A program made the position numbers and the translations under genes. A model generated the notes under the pieces. That model was given only the letters and a program-made list of their open reading frames with translations. It did not search any database and was not told the origin of the DNA. Below are positions 33,609 through 41,722 of a stretch of DNA of 43,061 bases, piece by piece. Source of the stretch: an uncultured Alphaproteobacteria bacterium (GTDB taxonomy: Bacteria; Pseudomonadota; Alphaproteobacteria; Rhizobiales; Ancalomicrobiaceae). Where the stretch lies: positions 1-43,061 of the forward strand of contig CALBKH010000121.1 in NCBI GenBank assembly GCA_937892955.1, read 5' to 3'. How positions within the stretch are numbered: position 1 is the stretch's first letter; every line of letters begins with the position of its first letter.

Positions 33609-33636
33609 AAGGGCCCGGATCGCTCCGGGCCCTTTT
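33609..33636 (+). terminator. Rho-independent terminator after the LpoA-like gene
   Basis: An 11-bp GC-rich stem (33609-33619 with 33624-33634) with a TCGC loop runs into a CCTTTTC tract. This is the classic form. Confidence 0.8.
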
Positions 33637-33688
33637 CGCATTCGAAGCGCGCGGTCTTTCGGACTTCGAGGAGAGATCGGGACGCGCC

Positions 33689-34060
33689 TCACGCTCCGTC
33701 TTTCGCCGCGGCGACGCGGAGGCGGTGGGTGAGGTCGGCGAGGGAACTCTTCGATAAGCCGCTGATGCGTTGCGCCAGGAGATTGGCGAGTTCGGTCGCC
33801 TCCGGTTCGAGACCGGAGGTGTCGACGACGACGCGCGGATCGGAGACCTCGGCGAGGCGCTGCAGCTCCTCCGCCTCGTCCCAGATGACGTTGAAATAGG
33901 CGATGATGCGGTGGACCATGTACCAGGTCGGCAGGCCGCGTTTGCCGAGTTCGAGCGCCGAGAGATAGGCCGGCGAGATGCCGAGAGCGGCGGCCATCTC
34001 CTTCGCCGTGACGTTGCGCTCGCGGCGGAGCTGCCTGAGTTTGGCGCCGAAGGGCGTCAT
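33689..34060 (-). CDS. XRE-family transcriptional regulator
   Basis: A 123-residue protein with an N-terminal Cro/CI helix-turn-helix (about 5-60; KLRQLRRERNVTAKEMAAAL then GISPAYLSALELGKRG). A helical C-terminal half follows. It is the last gene of the tim44-mltA-smr-xre set. Its ATG overlaps the smr stop as ATGA. The conserved placement after an Smr gene is typical of Rhizobiales, but the regulated targets are unknown. Confidence 0.9.
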   Translation of the reverse strand: MTPFGAKLRQLRRERNVTAKEMAAALGISPAYLSALELGKRGLPTWYMVHRIIAYFNVIWDEAEELQRLAEVSDPRVVVDTSGLEPEATELANLLAQRISGLSKSSLADLTHRLRVAAAKDGA

Positions 34061-34764
34061 CGATCGATCTCCCCGCGGTCGCGGCGACGTCGCAATCTGA
34101 CATAGACCGCGCCGGCGCCGCCATGGGCGAGATGGGCCTCCTCGTAGCCGACGACGACGTCGCGCAGCGACGGATCGGCGAGCCAGTGCGGCACCGAGCG
34201 GCGCAGCACGCCGCGCTCGTGCGTCTCGAAGGCGCTGCCACCCGGCTTGCCCTTGCCGGTGATCACCAGGACGATGCGGGCGCCGCGATCGCGCGCCGTC
34301 ACCAGGAAGCGGCGCAGCACCGAGTGGGCGGCTTCTTGCGTCAGGCCGTGGAGATCGAGGCGCTCGTCGACGGCGATCGTGCCGCGCACCAGCCGGCGGC
34401 GGGTGCGATCGTCGATCGGCGCCAGTGCCGGCGGGCGGGGCAGCATGACGGCGTCGGCGCCGCCGTCGCGCGGACGCGTCCCGGCGCGAGCCCAGCCGGC
34501 GAGGGCGCGCTTCGACGGTCTCACCGCCGGCGGCGCGGAGACCGGTTCCGGGGCGGGGCGGGGCGGCTTCACCGCGCGAGGTTCGGTCGCGACGACGGGC
34601 TCGGCCGGGGCGGGTGCGGCGGTCGCCGCTTCCGGGGCGGGATCCGGATCGACACCACGGCGTTCGGCGCGGTCGAGAGGGGTCACCGATTCGGCGACCT
34701 TCTCCCACAGGCGACGTTCGTCGTCACGAAGGGCGCGGCGGCGGCGGCCGAGGCTCGAACTCAT
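34057..34764 (-). CDS. Smr-domain protein
   Basis: A 235-residue protein. The first 120 residues are low-complexity and Pro/Ala-rich. The C-terminal Smr (small MutS-related) domain has the DLHG motif at 137-140 and VLVITGKGKPGGSAFE. Smr domains are nucleases or RNA-binding units linked to ribosome or mRNA quality control; the natural substrate here is not known. The ATG overlaps the mltA stop by 4 bases. Confidence 0.9.
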   Translation of the reverse strand: MSSSLGRRRRALRDDERRLWEKVAESVTPLDRAERRGVDPDPAPEAATAAPAPAEPVVATEPRAVKPPRPAPEPVSAPPAVRPSKRALAGWARAGTRPRDGGADAVMLPRPPALAPIDDRTRRRLVRGTIAVDERLDLHGLTQEAAHSVLRRFLVTARDRGARIVLVITGKGKPGGSAFETHERGVLRRSVPHWLADPSLRDVVVGYEEAHLAHGGAGAVYVRLRRRRDRGEIDR

Positions 34765-35873
34765 CGTCTCCCCTCCCCGGCCCGCGGGATCAGCACGACG
34801 AAATCGTTCGGCACCTGGCGGATGCGGCCGGCGATGCGGCCGGCGGTCTCGCCGAGGCCGACGAAGACGTCGCCGCGCGCCGGGCCGACGATGGCCGAGC
34901 CGGTGTCCTGGGCGATCATCAGGCGACGGAAGGGCTCCGTCTCTCCGTCCGCTCCGAGGGGCAGGGTGGCATCGACGAAGATCGGCGTGCCGAAAGTGTG
35001 GAGGGTGCGGTCGACGGCGAGCGAGACCCGCGGCGTCAGTTGCACCTTCGCCGCGGCGACGGCGCCGAGGTCGGGATCGAGATCCGGCTGTTCGGCGAAG
35101 AAGACGTAGGAACGGTTCGTCCGCATCAGCGCCGCGGCTTCGTCCGGGTTCGCCTTCAACCAGGCGCGCAGGACGTCGGCGGTCATCGCTTCGGCCGTCG
35201 CGATGCCGCGGGCGATCAGCACCTTGGCGATCGAGGTGTAGGGGTGGCCGGCCTTGGCGGCATAGGCGAGGCGCATCACCGAGCCGTCGTCGAGACGGAT
35301 GCGGGCCGAGCCCTGGACATGGACGAAGAAGGCGTCGACCGGATCGGCGAGAAAGACCAGCTCCAGACCGCGCCCGGCGAGCGCGCCGTCTTCGATCTCG
35401 CCGCGATCGAAATAGGCGACGAGGTCGCCGGCGGCGGTGCGGCGGGCGAAGGCGTAGGACGGATCGAGGTCGGTGGGGCGGTTCGCGTCGCCGACGTCGA
35501 CGAGATCGTCGGGACGCGCGAGGAGGGGCACGCGGAAGCGGGCTGTCGGGCGGCGCGAACCGTCCAGCTCGGGCTCGTAGTAGCCGGTGAGGAACGCCCC
35601 GCCGGCGCGAGGGACGACGCGGGCGGGGGTGAAGCGGGTCTCGAAGAAGGTCCGTGCGCCGGCATCGTGGAGGGCGACCGTCTCGAGCGTAGCGCGACCG
35701 GCGGCGGCGAGGGCGGCGCCGTCGATGCCGAGGCCGCGAGTCTTCGGGCCGGCCTCGCCCCAGAGCGCCGCCTGCCGCCGGAAAGCGGCGAGGGCCGCGG
35801 CATGTTCCGCCGCGGCCCAGCCGGGCAGGTCGGCGAAGGTGAGGGCCTCGAGGTCGGCGGTGGGTTCGGACAT
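34761..35873 (-). CDS. mltA: Membrane-bound lytic murein transglycosylase A family protein
   Basis: A 370-residue MltA homologue with a MltA double-psi beta-barrel domain in the middle and the C-terminal 3D domain. The catalytic-region Asp residues are visible in QDTGSAIVGPARGDVF (Asp323, Asp335). The enzyme cleaves peptidoglycan glycan strands with 1,6-anhydro products in its family. The start at 35873 gives no signal peptide or lipobox, and an in-frame stop (the tim44-like gene's own TGA) lies 45 bp upstream. The usual export signal is therefore absent, unless the start is mis-set. It overlaps smr by 4 bases. Confidence 0.9.
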   Translation of the reverse strand: MSEPTADLEALTFADLPGWAAAEHAAALAAFRRQAALWGEAGPKTRGLGIDGAALAAAGRATLETVALHDAGARTFFETRFTPARVVPRAGGAFLTGYYEPELDGSRRPTARFRVPLLARPDDLVDVGDANRPTDLDPSYAFARRTAAGDLVAYFDRGEIEDGALAGRGLELVFLADPVDAFFVHVQGSARIRLDDGSVMRLAYAAKAGHPYTSIAKVLIARGIATAEAMTADVLRAWLKANPDEAAALMRTNRSYVFFAEQPDLDPDLGAVAAAKVQLTPRVSLAVDRTLHTFGTPIFVDATLPLGADGETEPFRRLMIAQDTGSAIVGPARGDVFVGLGETAGRIAGRIRQVPNDFVVLIPRAGEGRR

Positions 35874-35918
35874 CGGCGGGGCCTCGGCGCGGGAGCGCGG
35901 ACGCCCCGACGGGGGCGG

Positions 35919-36623
35919 TCAGTCGACGGCGCGGGTGTCGATCAGACGCCAGTTGGGATCGGAGGCGCCGAGATCGCGGGCGAAGGTCCACACGTCGACG
36001 AGATCGGTGAGGCGGGCGGGATCGCCCTCGACCACCGTACCGTCGGCCTTGCGGGTGACCTGGATCACCTTGGCGGCGAAGCGCACGGTGATCTCCGCCT
36101 TGCCGGCCTTCACGGCGGCTTCGGCGAGATCGGCCTTGTCGATGCCGACGAAGGTGAATTCGACCTTCTCGCCGCGCTTCTCGCGCTCGTCGATGCCGGC
36201 GGAGAAGCTGTCGAGAACTTCCCTGGAGAGGAGGTTCTTGAGGGTGCGGCGATCACCGTTCGCATAAGCCGTGACGATCATCTCGTAGGCGCCCTTGGCG
36301 CCGTCGAGGAAGCGGCCGACGTCGAAGCCGCGTTCGGCCGCCATGATGGCGCGCAGGGCGGCGGAGAGCGACGATTCGGGCGGCGTGTCGGCCGGGATCT
36401 CGGGGGTCGGCCGAGGCACGTCGCGCGAGGCGGCTTCCGGATTGCGCGGCAACTGGACGACGTTGTCGTTGCCGGCGGAGCCGTCGTCGGGGGTCTCGGT
36501 TTTCTCGGTCGGCCGGAAGGGAGGCTGTTCCGAACCGGTCTTCTGGCCGAGGACGCCGTAGAGCCGGACGAAGATCATCACGGCGATGGCGAAGAAGACG
36601 ATGGTGTAGATGTCGAGGCTCAT
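35919..36623 (-). CDS. Tim44/TimA-domain protein
   Basis: A 234-residue protein with one N-terminal transmembrane helix (about residues 5-22, IYTIVFFAIAVMIFVRL). A Pro/Glu-rich linker follows (about 35-90), then a Tim44-like domain (about 95-234). Bacterial Tim44-like proteins are inner-membrane anchored and of uncertain function, perhaps in protein export or assembly. Divergent secB upstream is consistent with that. ATG 36623 was preferred over the open frame to 36689, whose start falls next to a strong hairpin. Confidence 0.85.
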   Translation of the reverse strand: MSLDIYTIVFFAIAVMIFVRLYGVLGQKTGSEQPPFRPTEKTETPDDGSAGNDNVVQLPRNPEAASRDVPRPTPEIPADTPPESSLSAALRAIMAAERGFDVGRFLDGAKGAYEMIVTAYANGDRRTLKNLLSREVLDSFSAGIDEREKRGEKVEFTFVGIDKADLAEAAVKAGKAEITVRFAAKVIQVTRKADGTVVEGDPARLTDLVDVWTFARDLGASDPNWRLIDTRAVD

Positions 36624-36687
36624 GCCGTCCGGTCCCGTCAGGGCGTCGCTCGTGGCCGCGGTCGCGGTTTCGACGAGGCGACGCCTC

Positions 36688-36706
36688 ATCCGGCGCAGCG
36701 CCGGAT
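36688..36706 (-). promoter_or_regulatory. Leader hairpin of the tim44-mltA-smr-xre unit
   Basis: ATCCGGCG-CAG-CGCCGGAT is a perfect 8-bp dyad with a 3-nt loop. A second dyad, GAGGCG-A-CGCCTC, lies at 36674-36686. Both fall between the likely transcription start and the chosen ATG 36623, so the mRNA leader would be folded. Confidence 0.4.
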
Positions 36707-36779
36707 CGTTCCTTTCGCCTATTTAGCAACTCCGAGGGCCGACTGCGAGGGTCCGTCGGATTCAGAACGGCTCCGACGC

Positions 36780-36808
36780 TTGTGCGGCGCCGGAATCCCT
36801 GTTAGCGA
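36780..36808 (+). promoter_or_regulatory. Weak candidate secB promoter
   Basis: TTGTGC (36780-36785) and TAGCGA (36803-36808) have a 17-bp spacer, 51 bp before the secB start. Both boxes are poor matches, so confidence is low. Confidence 0.3.
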
Positions 36809-36859
36809 GCGTGCGACCCAATCGGCCGCCCGTCCGCGGCGGAAAACGGAGACCTTCCG

Positions 36860-37348
36860 ATGACCAACGAAAACGACGCGTCGGCGATCGATCCCAACGC
36901 CGGCCCCGCCCTCAACGTTCTCGGCCAGTACGTGAAGGACTTCTCCTTCGAGAATCCGAACGCTCCGGCCTCGCTCGCGCCGCAGCAGACCCAGCCGCAG
37001 ATCTCGATCAACGTCAACGTCGGTGCCCAGCCGCTGTCGCAGACCGAGTTCGACGTCGACCTGCGTCTTGAGGCCAAGGCCACCGTCGGCGAGACCGTGC
37101 TGTTCAACGTCGAGCTGGTCTATGCGGGCCTGTTCCGGATCCAGAACGTGCCGGAGGAGCATCTCCATCCCTTCGTGCTGATCGAGTGCCCGCGCCTGCT
37201 CTTCCCCTTCGCCCGGCAGATCCTGGCGGAGGCGACCCGCAACGGCGGCTTCCCGCCGCTGATGCTCGACCCGATCGACTTCGTCGCGCTCTACCAGCAG
37301 AACGCCGCGGCGGCCGCCGCCCAGGGCGAGGCCCCGACCGTCAACTGA
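36860..37348 (+). CDS. secB: Protein-export chaperone SecB
   Basis: A 162-residue cytoplasmic tetrameric chaperone that keeps preproteins unfolded and hands them to SecA. The conserved YVKDFSFENPNAP near residues 24-36 and the INVNVGAQPLSQTEFDVDLR strand pair are typical, as is LIECPRLLFPFARQILAEAT. GGAGA lies eight bases before the ATG. It is divergent from the tim44-like operon, a common arrangement in Rhizobiales. It is followed by a strong hairpin. Confidence 0.96.
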   Translation: MTNENDASAIDPNAGPALNVLGQYVKDFSFENPNAPASLAPQQTQPQISINVNVGAQPLSQTEFDVDLRLEAKATVGETVLFNVELVYAGLFRIQNVPEEHLHPFVLIECPRLLFPFARQILAEATRNGGFPPLMLDPIDFVALYQQNAAAAAAQGEAPTVN

Positions 37349-37356
37349 TACCGAGT

Positions 37357-37388
37357 TCACGAAATTCGGACTCGTCCGAATTTCGTGA
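37357..37388 (+). terminator. Terminator hairpin after secB
   Basis: A perfect 14-bp stem (37357-37370 with 37375-37388; arms contain CACGAAATTCGG) with a CTCG loop starts 8 bp after the stop. No T tract follows. Confidence 0.65.
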
Positions 37389-37751
37389 GTTGCGGCCTGA
37401 CCGGCCGACGCCCGTTCGGGCTCGCCTTCGCGGAGGAAGTTCCGAAGAGGTCGGAACTTCATGGGCTCGGTTCTCTACATGACGCTGCTGCGTCGAGTGC
37501 TTTTCGTTTTCGAGAGCAGAGGCCAGGACGAGCATCCCATGGTTCTCTTCGGCATCCGCCTCGGCGGTGCCGGCATCCGGGGCTCGTTCACTCGTTCCGG
37601 TGTGTCTGCGCAGTGTATGAAACGCAGGGCTTGGTCCCTGCAACCGAACTTGCGCGCGCTCGACATCCCGGTTCGGTCGCCTTCGTGTACTCCGGCTCTC
37701 GAATTCACCGCCGTCGTCTCTCCTCTGCCTGTCGTGATGGGCGAGCCCTCG
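37389..37751. other. Long non-coding end next to the IS110-family transposase
   Basis: Between the secB terminator and the transposase stop. It contains a perfect 10-bp hairpin at 37436-37460 (arm GAAGTTCCGA), the left copy of a 10-bp direct repeat at 37553-37562, and further stems at 37624-37641 and 37643-37677. The short frames here have no family resemblance. Part is probably the element's own 3' end. Confidence 0.45.
37624..37677 (-). ncRNA. Possible bridge RNA segment of the IS110-family element
   Basis: In the transposase-distal non-coding end, ACCGAAC (37643-37649) pairs with GTTCGGT (37671-37677) around a 21-nt loop. Next to it GCAGGG (37624-37629) pairs with CCCTGC (37636-37641). 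Stem-loops with large loops are the form of the bridge RNA that IS110-family recombinases use to recognise target and donor. The assignment rests on position and fold only. Confidence 0.3.
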
Positions 37752-38765
37752 TCAGGCCGCGAAGACCTCGTCCCGTTTCCACGATCCGATGAGCAACACC
37801 GCCAGTTTGCGCGCCACGGCCACTCGGGCCTTCTTCGGCCCGATCCGTTTCATGAGCCGCAGGCCCCAGCTGCGCAGAGCCGATGGCTGTCGCACCGTCG
37901 TCAACAGGCAATTCGCCGCCTCGTAGAGGTAGTGCCGCAACAGCCCGTCCCCTTGGCGCGAGATCGAGCCGGTCACGTCCCGCTCCCCCGACCGATATCG
38001 CTTCGGCGTCAGCCCGACATAGGCCCCCAGCGAACGGCTCCGGCCGAAGCGACCGGGATCTTCCACCGTCGCCATGAAGGCCGGCGCCGTCACCGCGCCG
38101 ACGCCCGGAACCGAAGTGAGAAGACGACACACCGATGAACTCCCCACCAACTCCGCAACTCTCCGGTCCAGCGCCACGATCTGTTCGGTGATCGCCTCCG
38201 GGGCCGTGAGCAGCACCGACACGGCCGCATGGAGCACGTCCTCCCGCTGGCAGGCGGTGCCAACCGCCTCCACGAAGCCCTTCGAGCCGGACCGGCTCGA
38301 GATCTTCACGCCGAAGGGGCGCAACAGGCCGCGGATCTGCCCGTAGAGTTGTGTCCGCACGCTCACCAACTGGCCGCGCGCCGTCAGCAACGCCTTCAAT
38401 CGATGGCTCGCCGGGCTCTTCACATGGACTTCCGAATACCAGCTGCAGGCCAGCATCTCCGCCAACGCCTGCGCGTCCGCCTTGTCCGTCTTCTCCGGCC
38501 GCGCCCTCATCGCATCCGCCGCCCGCCGTGCATCCATGCACACCATCGGAAAGCCCGCCGCCGACAATCCGGGAAACAACCACGGCGTCAGCGATCCCGT
38601 CTCCAGACCCACGAGCCAGAGCGACCCGCGCCAACGTTCCAGCGTCGTCGCCAGAAGCTCGACGTTCGTGTCGCACGACCCACGCCAGACAACCCTCCGA
38701 TCCGCCCTCACCACACACACGTGCGTCGTCTTGTGGCTCACGTCCAGTCCGACGTAATGGTCCAT
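37752..38765 (-). CDS. IS110-family transposase (DEDD recombinase)
   Basis: A 337-residue recombinase with both IS110 domains. The N-terminal DEDD RuvC-like domain has Asp8 in GLDVSHK, Glu55 in GLETG, and Asp94/Asp97 in KTDKADAQALAEM. The C-terminal transposase_20 domain has the SVPGVGAVTAPAFMA helix-hairpin-helix and the serine motif GSISRQGD. All key residues are present and there is no frameshift, so it may be active. AAGGAG lies before ATG 38765; an in-frame ATG at 38810 is less likely. Confidence 0.93.
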   Translation of the reverse strand: MDHYVGLDVSHKTTHVCVVRADRRVVWRGSCDTNVELLATTLERWRGSLWLVGLETGSLTPWLFPGLSAAGFPMVCMDARRAADAMRARPEKTDKADAQALAEMLACSWYSEVHVKSPASHRLKALLTARGQLVSVRTQLYGQIRGLLRPFGVKISSRSGSKGFVEAVGTACQREDVLHAAVSVLLTAPEAITEQIVALDRRVAELVGSSSVCRLLTSVPGVGAVTAPAFMATVEDPGRFGRSRSLGAYVGLTPKRYRSGERDVTGSISRQGDGLLRHYLYEAANCLLTTVRQPSALRSWGLRLMKRIGPKKARVAVARKLAVLLIGSWKRDEVFAA

Positions 38766-38858
38766 CGCTGCTCTCCTTCGGTCTTCGACAAACCAACGCC
38801 GGATGGTCACATCCGCCTCAGGGGAGCAGCAACCTCATGTATCGGATGTATGAACTCG

Positions 38859-39995
38859 TCAACGGCCGGCAGGAGTGAAGGCCGCGAGCGCGGCGCGATC
38901 GATCTCGATCCCCAGGCCCGGACCCTCGGGGACCCGCACGACGCCGTTCACCTGTTCGATCGGCGTGGTGACGATCGCCTGACGGAAGGGGTTGTGGGTT
39001 CGGTCGAACTCGAGGATCGGTTCGATCGGCTCGTGGCGCCACGGCTCCGGCGACATCGCCGCCAGGAACTGCAGGGCGGCGGCGATCTGAACCGCGGTGC
39101 CCCAGACGTGCGGCAACAGCCGGACGCCGTGGAGCGCGGCCATGTCGGCGATGCGGCGCATCTCGGTGAAACCGCCCGTGCCGCCGAGATCGGGCTGGGC
39201 GATGTCGACACAGCGGGTCTCCAGCGGCTCCTTGAAGCCGAAGCGCCCGTGCCAGGTCTCGCCGCCGGCGACCGGGATCGGCTGGCCGGCGCGGACCGCG
39301 CGGTAGGCGTCGAGCTGTTCGGGCACCACCGGCTCCTCGAACCAGTCGATGTCGTAGCGCTCCGCGGCGCGCCCGACCCGGATCGCCTCGATCACGTCGT
39401 AACCGTGATTGGCGTCGATCATCAGCCGGGTCCGCGGACCGATGGCGTCGCGGACGGCGGCGATCACCTCGAGATCCTGTTTCGGATCGAACCCGATCTT
39501 GATCTTGACCGCGTGGAAGCCCGCCTCGACGTGCGCCGCGCATTCGGCGGCGTTGTCGGCGACGCGGTCGAAACCCTCGCGCCGGAACGAACCGGTGGCA
39601 TAGGCCCGGACCTCGTCGCGTCGACGCCCGCCGAGCAGGATGGCGATCGGGACGCCGAAGTGCTTGCCCTTGATGTCCCAGAGCGCGACGTCGATGCCCG
39701 ACAGAGCCGTGTGGGTGAGGCCCCGCTGGCCCTGGTCGCGCAGAGCGGCGTAGAGATCGTGCCAGAGGACCTCGGTGGCGAGCGGATCTCGGCCGATCAG
39801 ATGCGGCACGTAGGCCTCGACCACCGCCGCGTTGGGCAGGGCCGGACCGAGGCATTCTCCCCACCCGATCGTCCCGTCGTCGCAGACGATCTCGACCAAC
39901 AGGTGCCGGCGTCGATCGAACCGCATCGACGCGCTCTCGAACACCGTTTCCAGGGGATGATCGAGGATGTGCGTATGGACTTCCGCGATCCGCAT
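38859..39995 (-). CDS. Enolase-superfamily enzyme, D-galactarolactone cycloisomerase-like
   Basis: A 378-residue enzyme of the mandelate racemase/muconate lactonizing family. The N-terminal capping domain is followed by the barrel with the K-x-K pair (Lys164, Lys166), metal ligands Asp194, Glu220 and Glu246, and His296 in LPHVWGT, the mandelate racemase subgroup pattern. The sequence looks very close, from memory, to the Agrobacterium galactarolactone cycloisomerase (Gci), which opens galactaro-lactones from pectin sugars. Substrate use is inferred. The usual partner genes (uronate dehydrogenase, dehydratase, transporter) are not here. It ends 93 bp from the IS transposase start. Confidence 0.82.
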   Translation of the reverse strand: MRIAEVHTHILDHPLETVFESASMRFDRRRHLLVEIVCDDGTIGWGECLGPALPNAAVVEAYVPHLIGRDPLATEVLWHDLYAALRDQGQRGLTHTALSGIDVALWDIKGKHFGVPIAILLGGRRRDEVRAYATGSFRREGFDRVADNAAECAAHVEAGFHAVKIKIGFDPKQDLEVIAAVRDAIGPRTRLMIDANHGYDVIEAIRVGRAAERYDIDWFEEPVVPEQLDAYRAVRAGQPIPVAGGETWHGRFGFKEPLETRCVDIAQPDLGGTGGFTEMRRIADMAALHGVRLLPHVWGTAVQIAAALQFLAAMSPEPWRHEPIEPILEFDRTHNPFRQAIVTTPIEQVNGVVRVPEGPGLGIEIDRAALAAFTPAGR

Positions 39996-40093
39996 GGCCG
40001 ATCCGATCGAGGGACGAAGACGACGAAGCCTAGTCGACTTTCGGTGTGCCGATCAAATCGACGGGCGTACCGGCTCCGCGATGTGCGCCCGCG

Positions 40094-40924
40094 TCAGCTA
40101 CCCGGCCGTGTCAGGTGATCGTAGATCGCCCGCCGCTCCGCGGGGTCGAAAGACGAGAACTCTTTCGCGGCGACGGCCGACATGAGGCCGAGATCGCGCT
40201 CGCCGGTTCCCTTGCCGGTGGTGATCAGGCGATCGAACGCCTCGAAGGAATAGCCCTTCGTCACCGCGCCGAGCGCCGGCGTCACCATACCGAAACCATT
40301 GTCGCGTTCGCGATCGAGATGGTGGCAGTGCAGGCAGGTCGTCTCGACCAGATAGCGGCCGAGATCCTTCGGGCGACGCGCGCGGTGCTCGACAGGCGGG
40401 ATGTGGTCCGCCTCGAACGGGATCCGGTCGAGGGCGAGGGCGAGCCGCCCCGCCGGGCCCCAGGTCGTCCGGTTCGGCGGCGCATCGGAGAGCGGCGCGA
40501 GACCGCGCATCCAGGTGATGATCGCCGCCACGTCCTCGTCGGCGAGGTGGGCGTAGGTGGCCGCCGGCATGGCGATGACGCCGGTTCCGTCCTTCTTGAC
40601 CCCGTGGCGCAGCAACCGCTCCAGCTCAGGATCGTCGTAGGACCGGGCGACCCGGGTGAGATTGGGCGCGACCAGCGATCCGATCGCCGCGTCGTCGAAG
40701 ATCACCCGGCCGGCCTGCTCGTGACAGCCGGTGCACATGAAGGTCCGCGCCCGTCGCTCCGCCTCGGCCGGCGCCGGGCGCAGGTACGCCGCGTCGAAAT
40801 CCTCGAGCGCGACCGGATAGGTGTGGCCGAGCCGGGCCTGCGAGCCGGCGTGGACGCCGAGCCAGGCGAGCGCGATCACCGCCGCCGTCGAACCGGCGAC
40901 CCGAAGTTTCGTCGATTTCTTCAT
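40094..40924 (-). CDS. Dihaem c-type cytochrome
   Basis: A 276-residue exported protein with an N-terminal signal anchor (about residues 8-27) and two haem c motifs, CTGCH (64-68) and CLHCH (197-201). Possible axial methionines are Met119 in IAMPAATYAHL and the Met of LGLMSA. The first domain resembles class I cytochrome c. The protein is probably a periplasmic electron carrier or a subunit of a dehydrogenase; the partner is not encoded here. It starts 17 bp after the glutathione S-transferase gene on the same strand. Confidence 0.88.
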   Translation of the reverse strand: MKKSTKLRVAGSTAAVIALAWLGVHAGSQARLGHTYPVALEDFDAAYLRPAPAEAERRARTFMCTGCHEQAGRVIFDDAAIGSLVAPNLTRVARSYDDPELERLLRHGVKKDGTGVIAMPAATYAHLADEDVAAIITWMRGLAPLSDAPPNRTTWGPAGRLALALDRIPFEADHIPPVEHRARRPKDLGRYLVETTCLHCHHLDRERDNGFGMVTPALGAVTKGYSFEAFDRLITTGKGTGERDLGLMSAVAAKEFSSFDPAERRAIYDHLTRPGS

Positions 40925-40941
40925 CGTCGTGTCCCGAACCG

Positions 40942-41610
40942 TCAGTCACGGCCGCTGGAGCGGAAGGCGGCCAGCGCGCCTTCGAAGCCGGCATGGGCGA
41001 GGGGCCAGCCGGGACGGTCCTGCAGGGTGCGGAGCCAGCGCCGGACATTGGGGTGCTCGGCGAAGTCGAGGCCGGCGAAGCCGCCGAGAACGACGTTCGC
41101 CACACCGACGTAGTCGGCGAGGGTGATCGTCTCGCCGCAGACGAAGGGCGCATCGCCGATCATGTGGCGGTCGAGCACCCGCAGGAATCGGTCGCTGCCC
41201 GTCCGTCCGATGCCGCGCATCGTCGCGAGCACCGCCGGGTCGAGGGAGGTCAACTGCGGCAGGATGTAGGTGTAGGAGAGCAGCGCGCAGTGGAAGACGT
41301 GGAAGCTCGTCTGGAACCACGAGACCGCTTCGTCGACCCGCGCCCGTTCGCGCGGATCGTCGGGATAGGCGGCGAGACCGCGCTCGATCGCGATGTGGCG
41401 GATGATCGCCGAGCTCTGGGTCAGGCGGAAGCCGTCGTCGTCGACGAGGACCGGCACCTGCCCGTTCGGGTTCAACGCCAGGAAGTCCGCTGCCGCGTGA
41501 TCGCCGGCCGCCAGCGACACGATCTCCTCGTCGAAGGGAATGGCCTGATCGTGCAGGAAGAAGGTCACGATGCGGGAAGATGTCGATACCGGGTCGTAGT
41601 AGAGCTTCAT
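40942..41610 (-). CDS. Glutathione S-transferase family protein
   Basis: A 222-residue GST. The N-terminal thioredoxin-fold domain (about 1-80; MKLYYDPVSTSSRIVTFFLH, then the cis-Pro VPVLVDDDG and the QSSAIIRHI glutathione-binding motif) is followed by an all-helical domain. The protein may detoxify or isomerise an electrophile. GAGG lies before ATG 41610. A divergent LysR gene, 112 bp away, is the likely regulator, and the downstream cytochrome gene is probably co-transcribed. Confidence 0.92.
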   Translation of the reverse strand: MKLYYDPVSTSSRIVTFFLHDQAIPFDEEIVSLAAGDHAAADFLALNPNGQVPVLVDDDGFRLTQSSAIIRHIAIERGLAAYPDDPRERARVDEAVSWFQTSFHVFHCALLSYTYILPQLTSLDPAVLATMRGIGRTGSDRFLRVLDRHMIGDAPFVCGETITLADYVGVANVVLGGFAGLDFAEHPNVRRWLRTLQDRPGWPLAHAGFEGALAAFRSSGRD

Positions 41611-41700
41611 GGGTCGGCCTCGCGGTCGGGGGATCCGTCGTCGCCGGTCATTTGCACGCGCTTCGGGACTTGCCTCAATCGGCATTCCTGTCGAATCATT

Positions 41701-41714
41701 CTGCAGATTTGCAG
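41701..41714 (+). promoter_or_regulatory. Dyad in the LysR/GST divergent region
   Basis: CTGCA-GATT-TGCAG is a perfect 5-bp inverted repeat just before the LysR ribosome site. It could serve as an autoregulatory LysR operator. Alternative T-N11-A sites also occur in the 112-bp gap. Confidence 0.3.
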
Positions 41715-41722
41715 AGGTGCGC

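Larger units (their letters stand above)
37553..38819 (-). mobile_element. IS110-family insertion sequence (ends tentative)
   Basis: One transposase with a long non-coding tail on its 3' side and a short one on its 5' side, the arrangement of the IS1111 group of IS110 elements. A 10-bp direct repeat, CATCCGCCTC, occurs at 37553-37562 and 38810-38819 and would define a 1267-bp unit of usual size. IS110 elements leave little or no target duplication, so these ends are only a guess. The element sits between secB and the cycloisomerase-like gene and does not break either. Confidence 0.45.

Noticed and set aside
37461..38138. Rightward 225-codon frame across the IS 3' end
   Set aside because: Antisense to the transposase over much of its length; no family resemblance.
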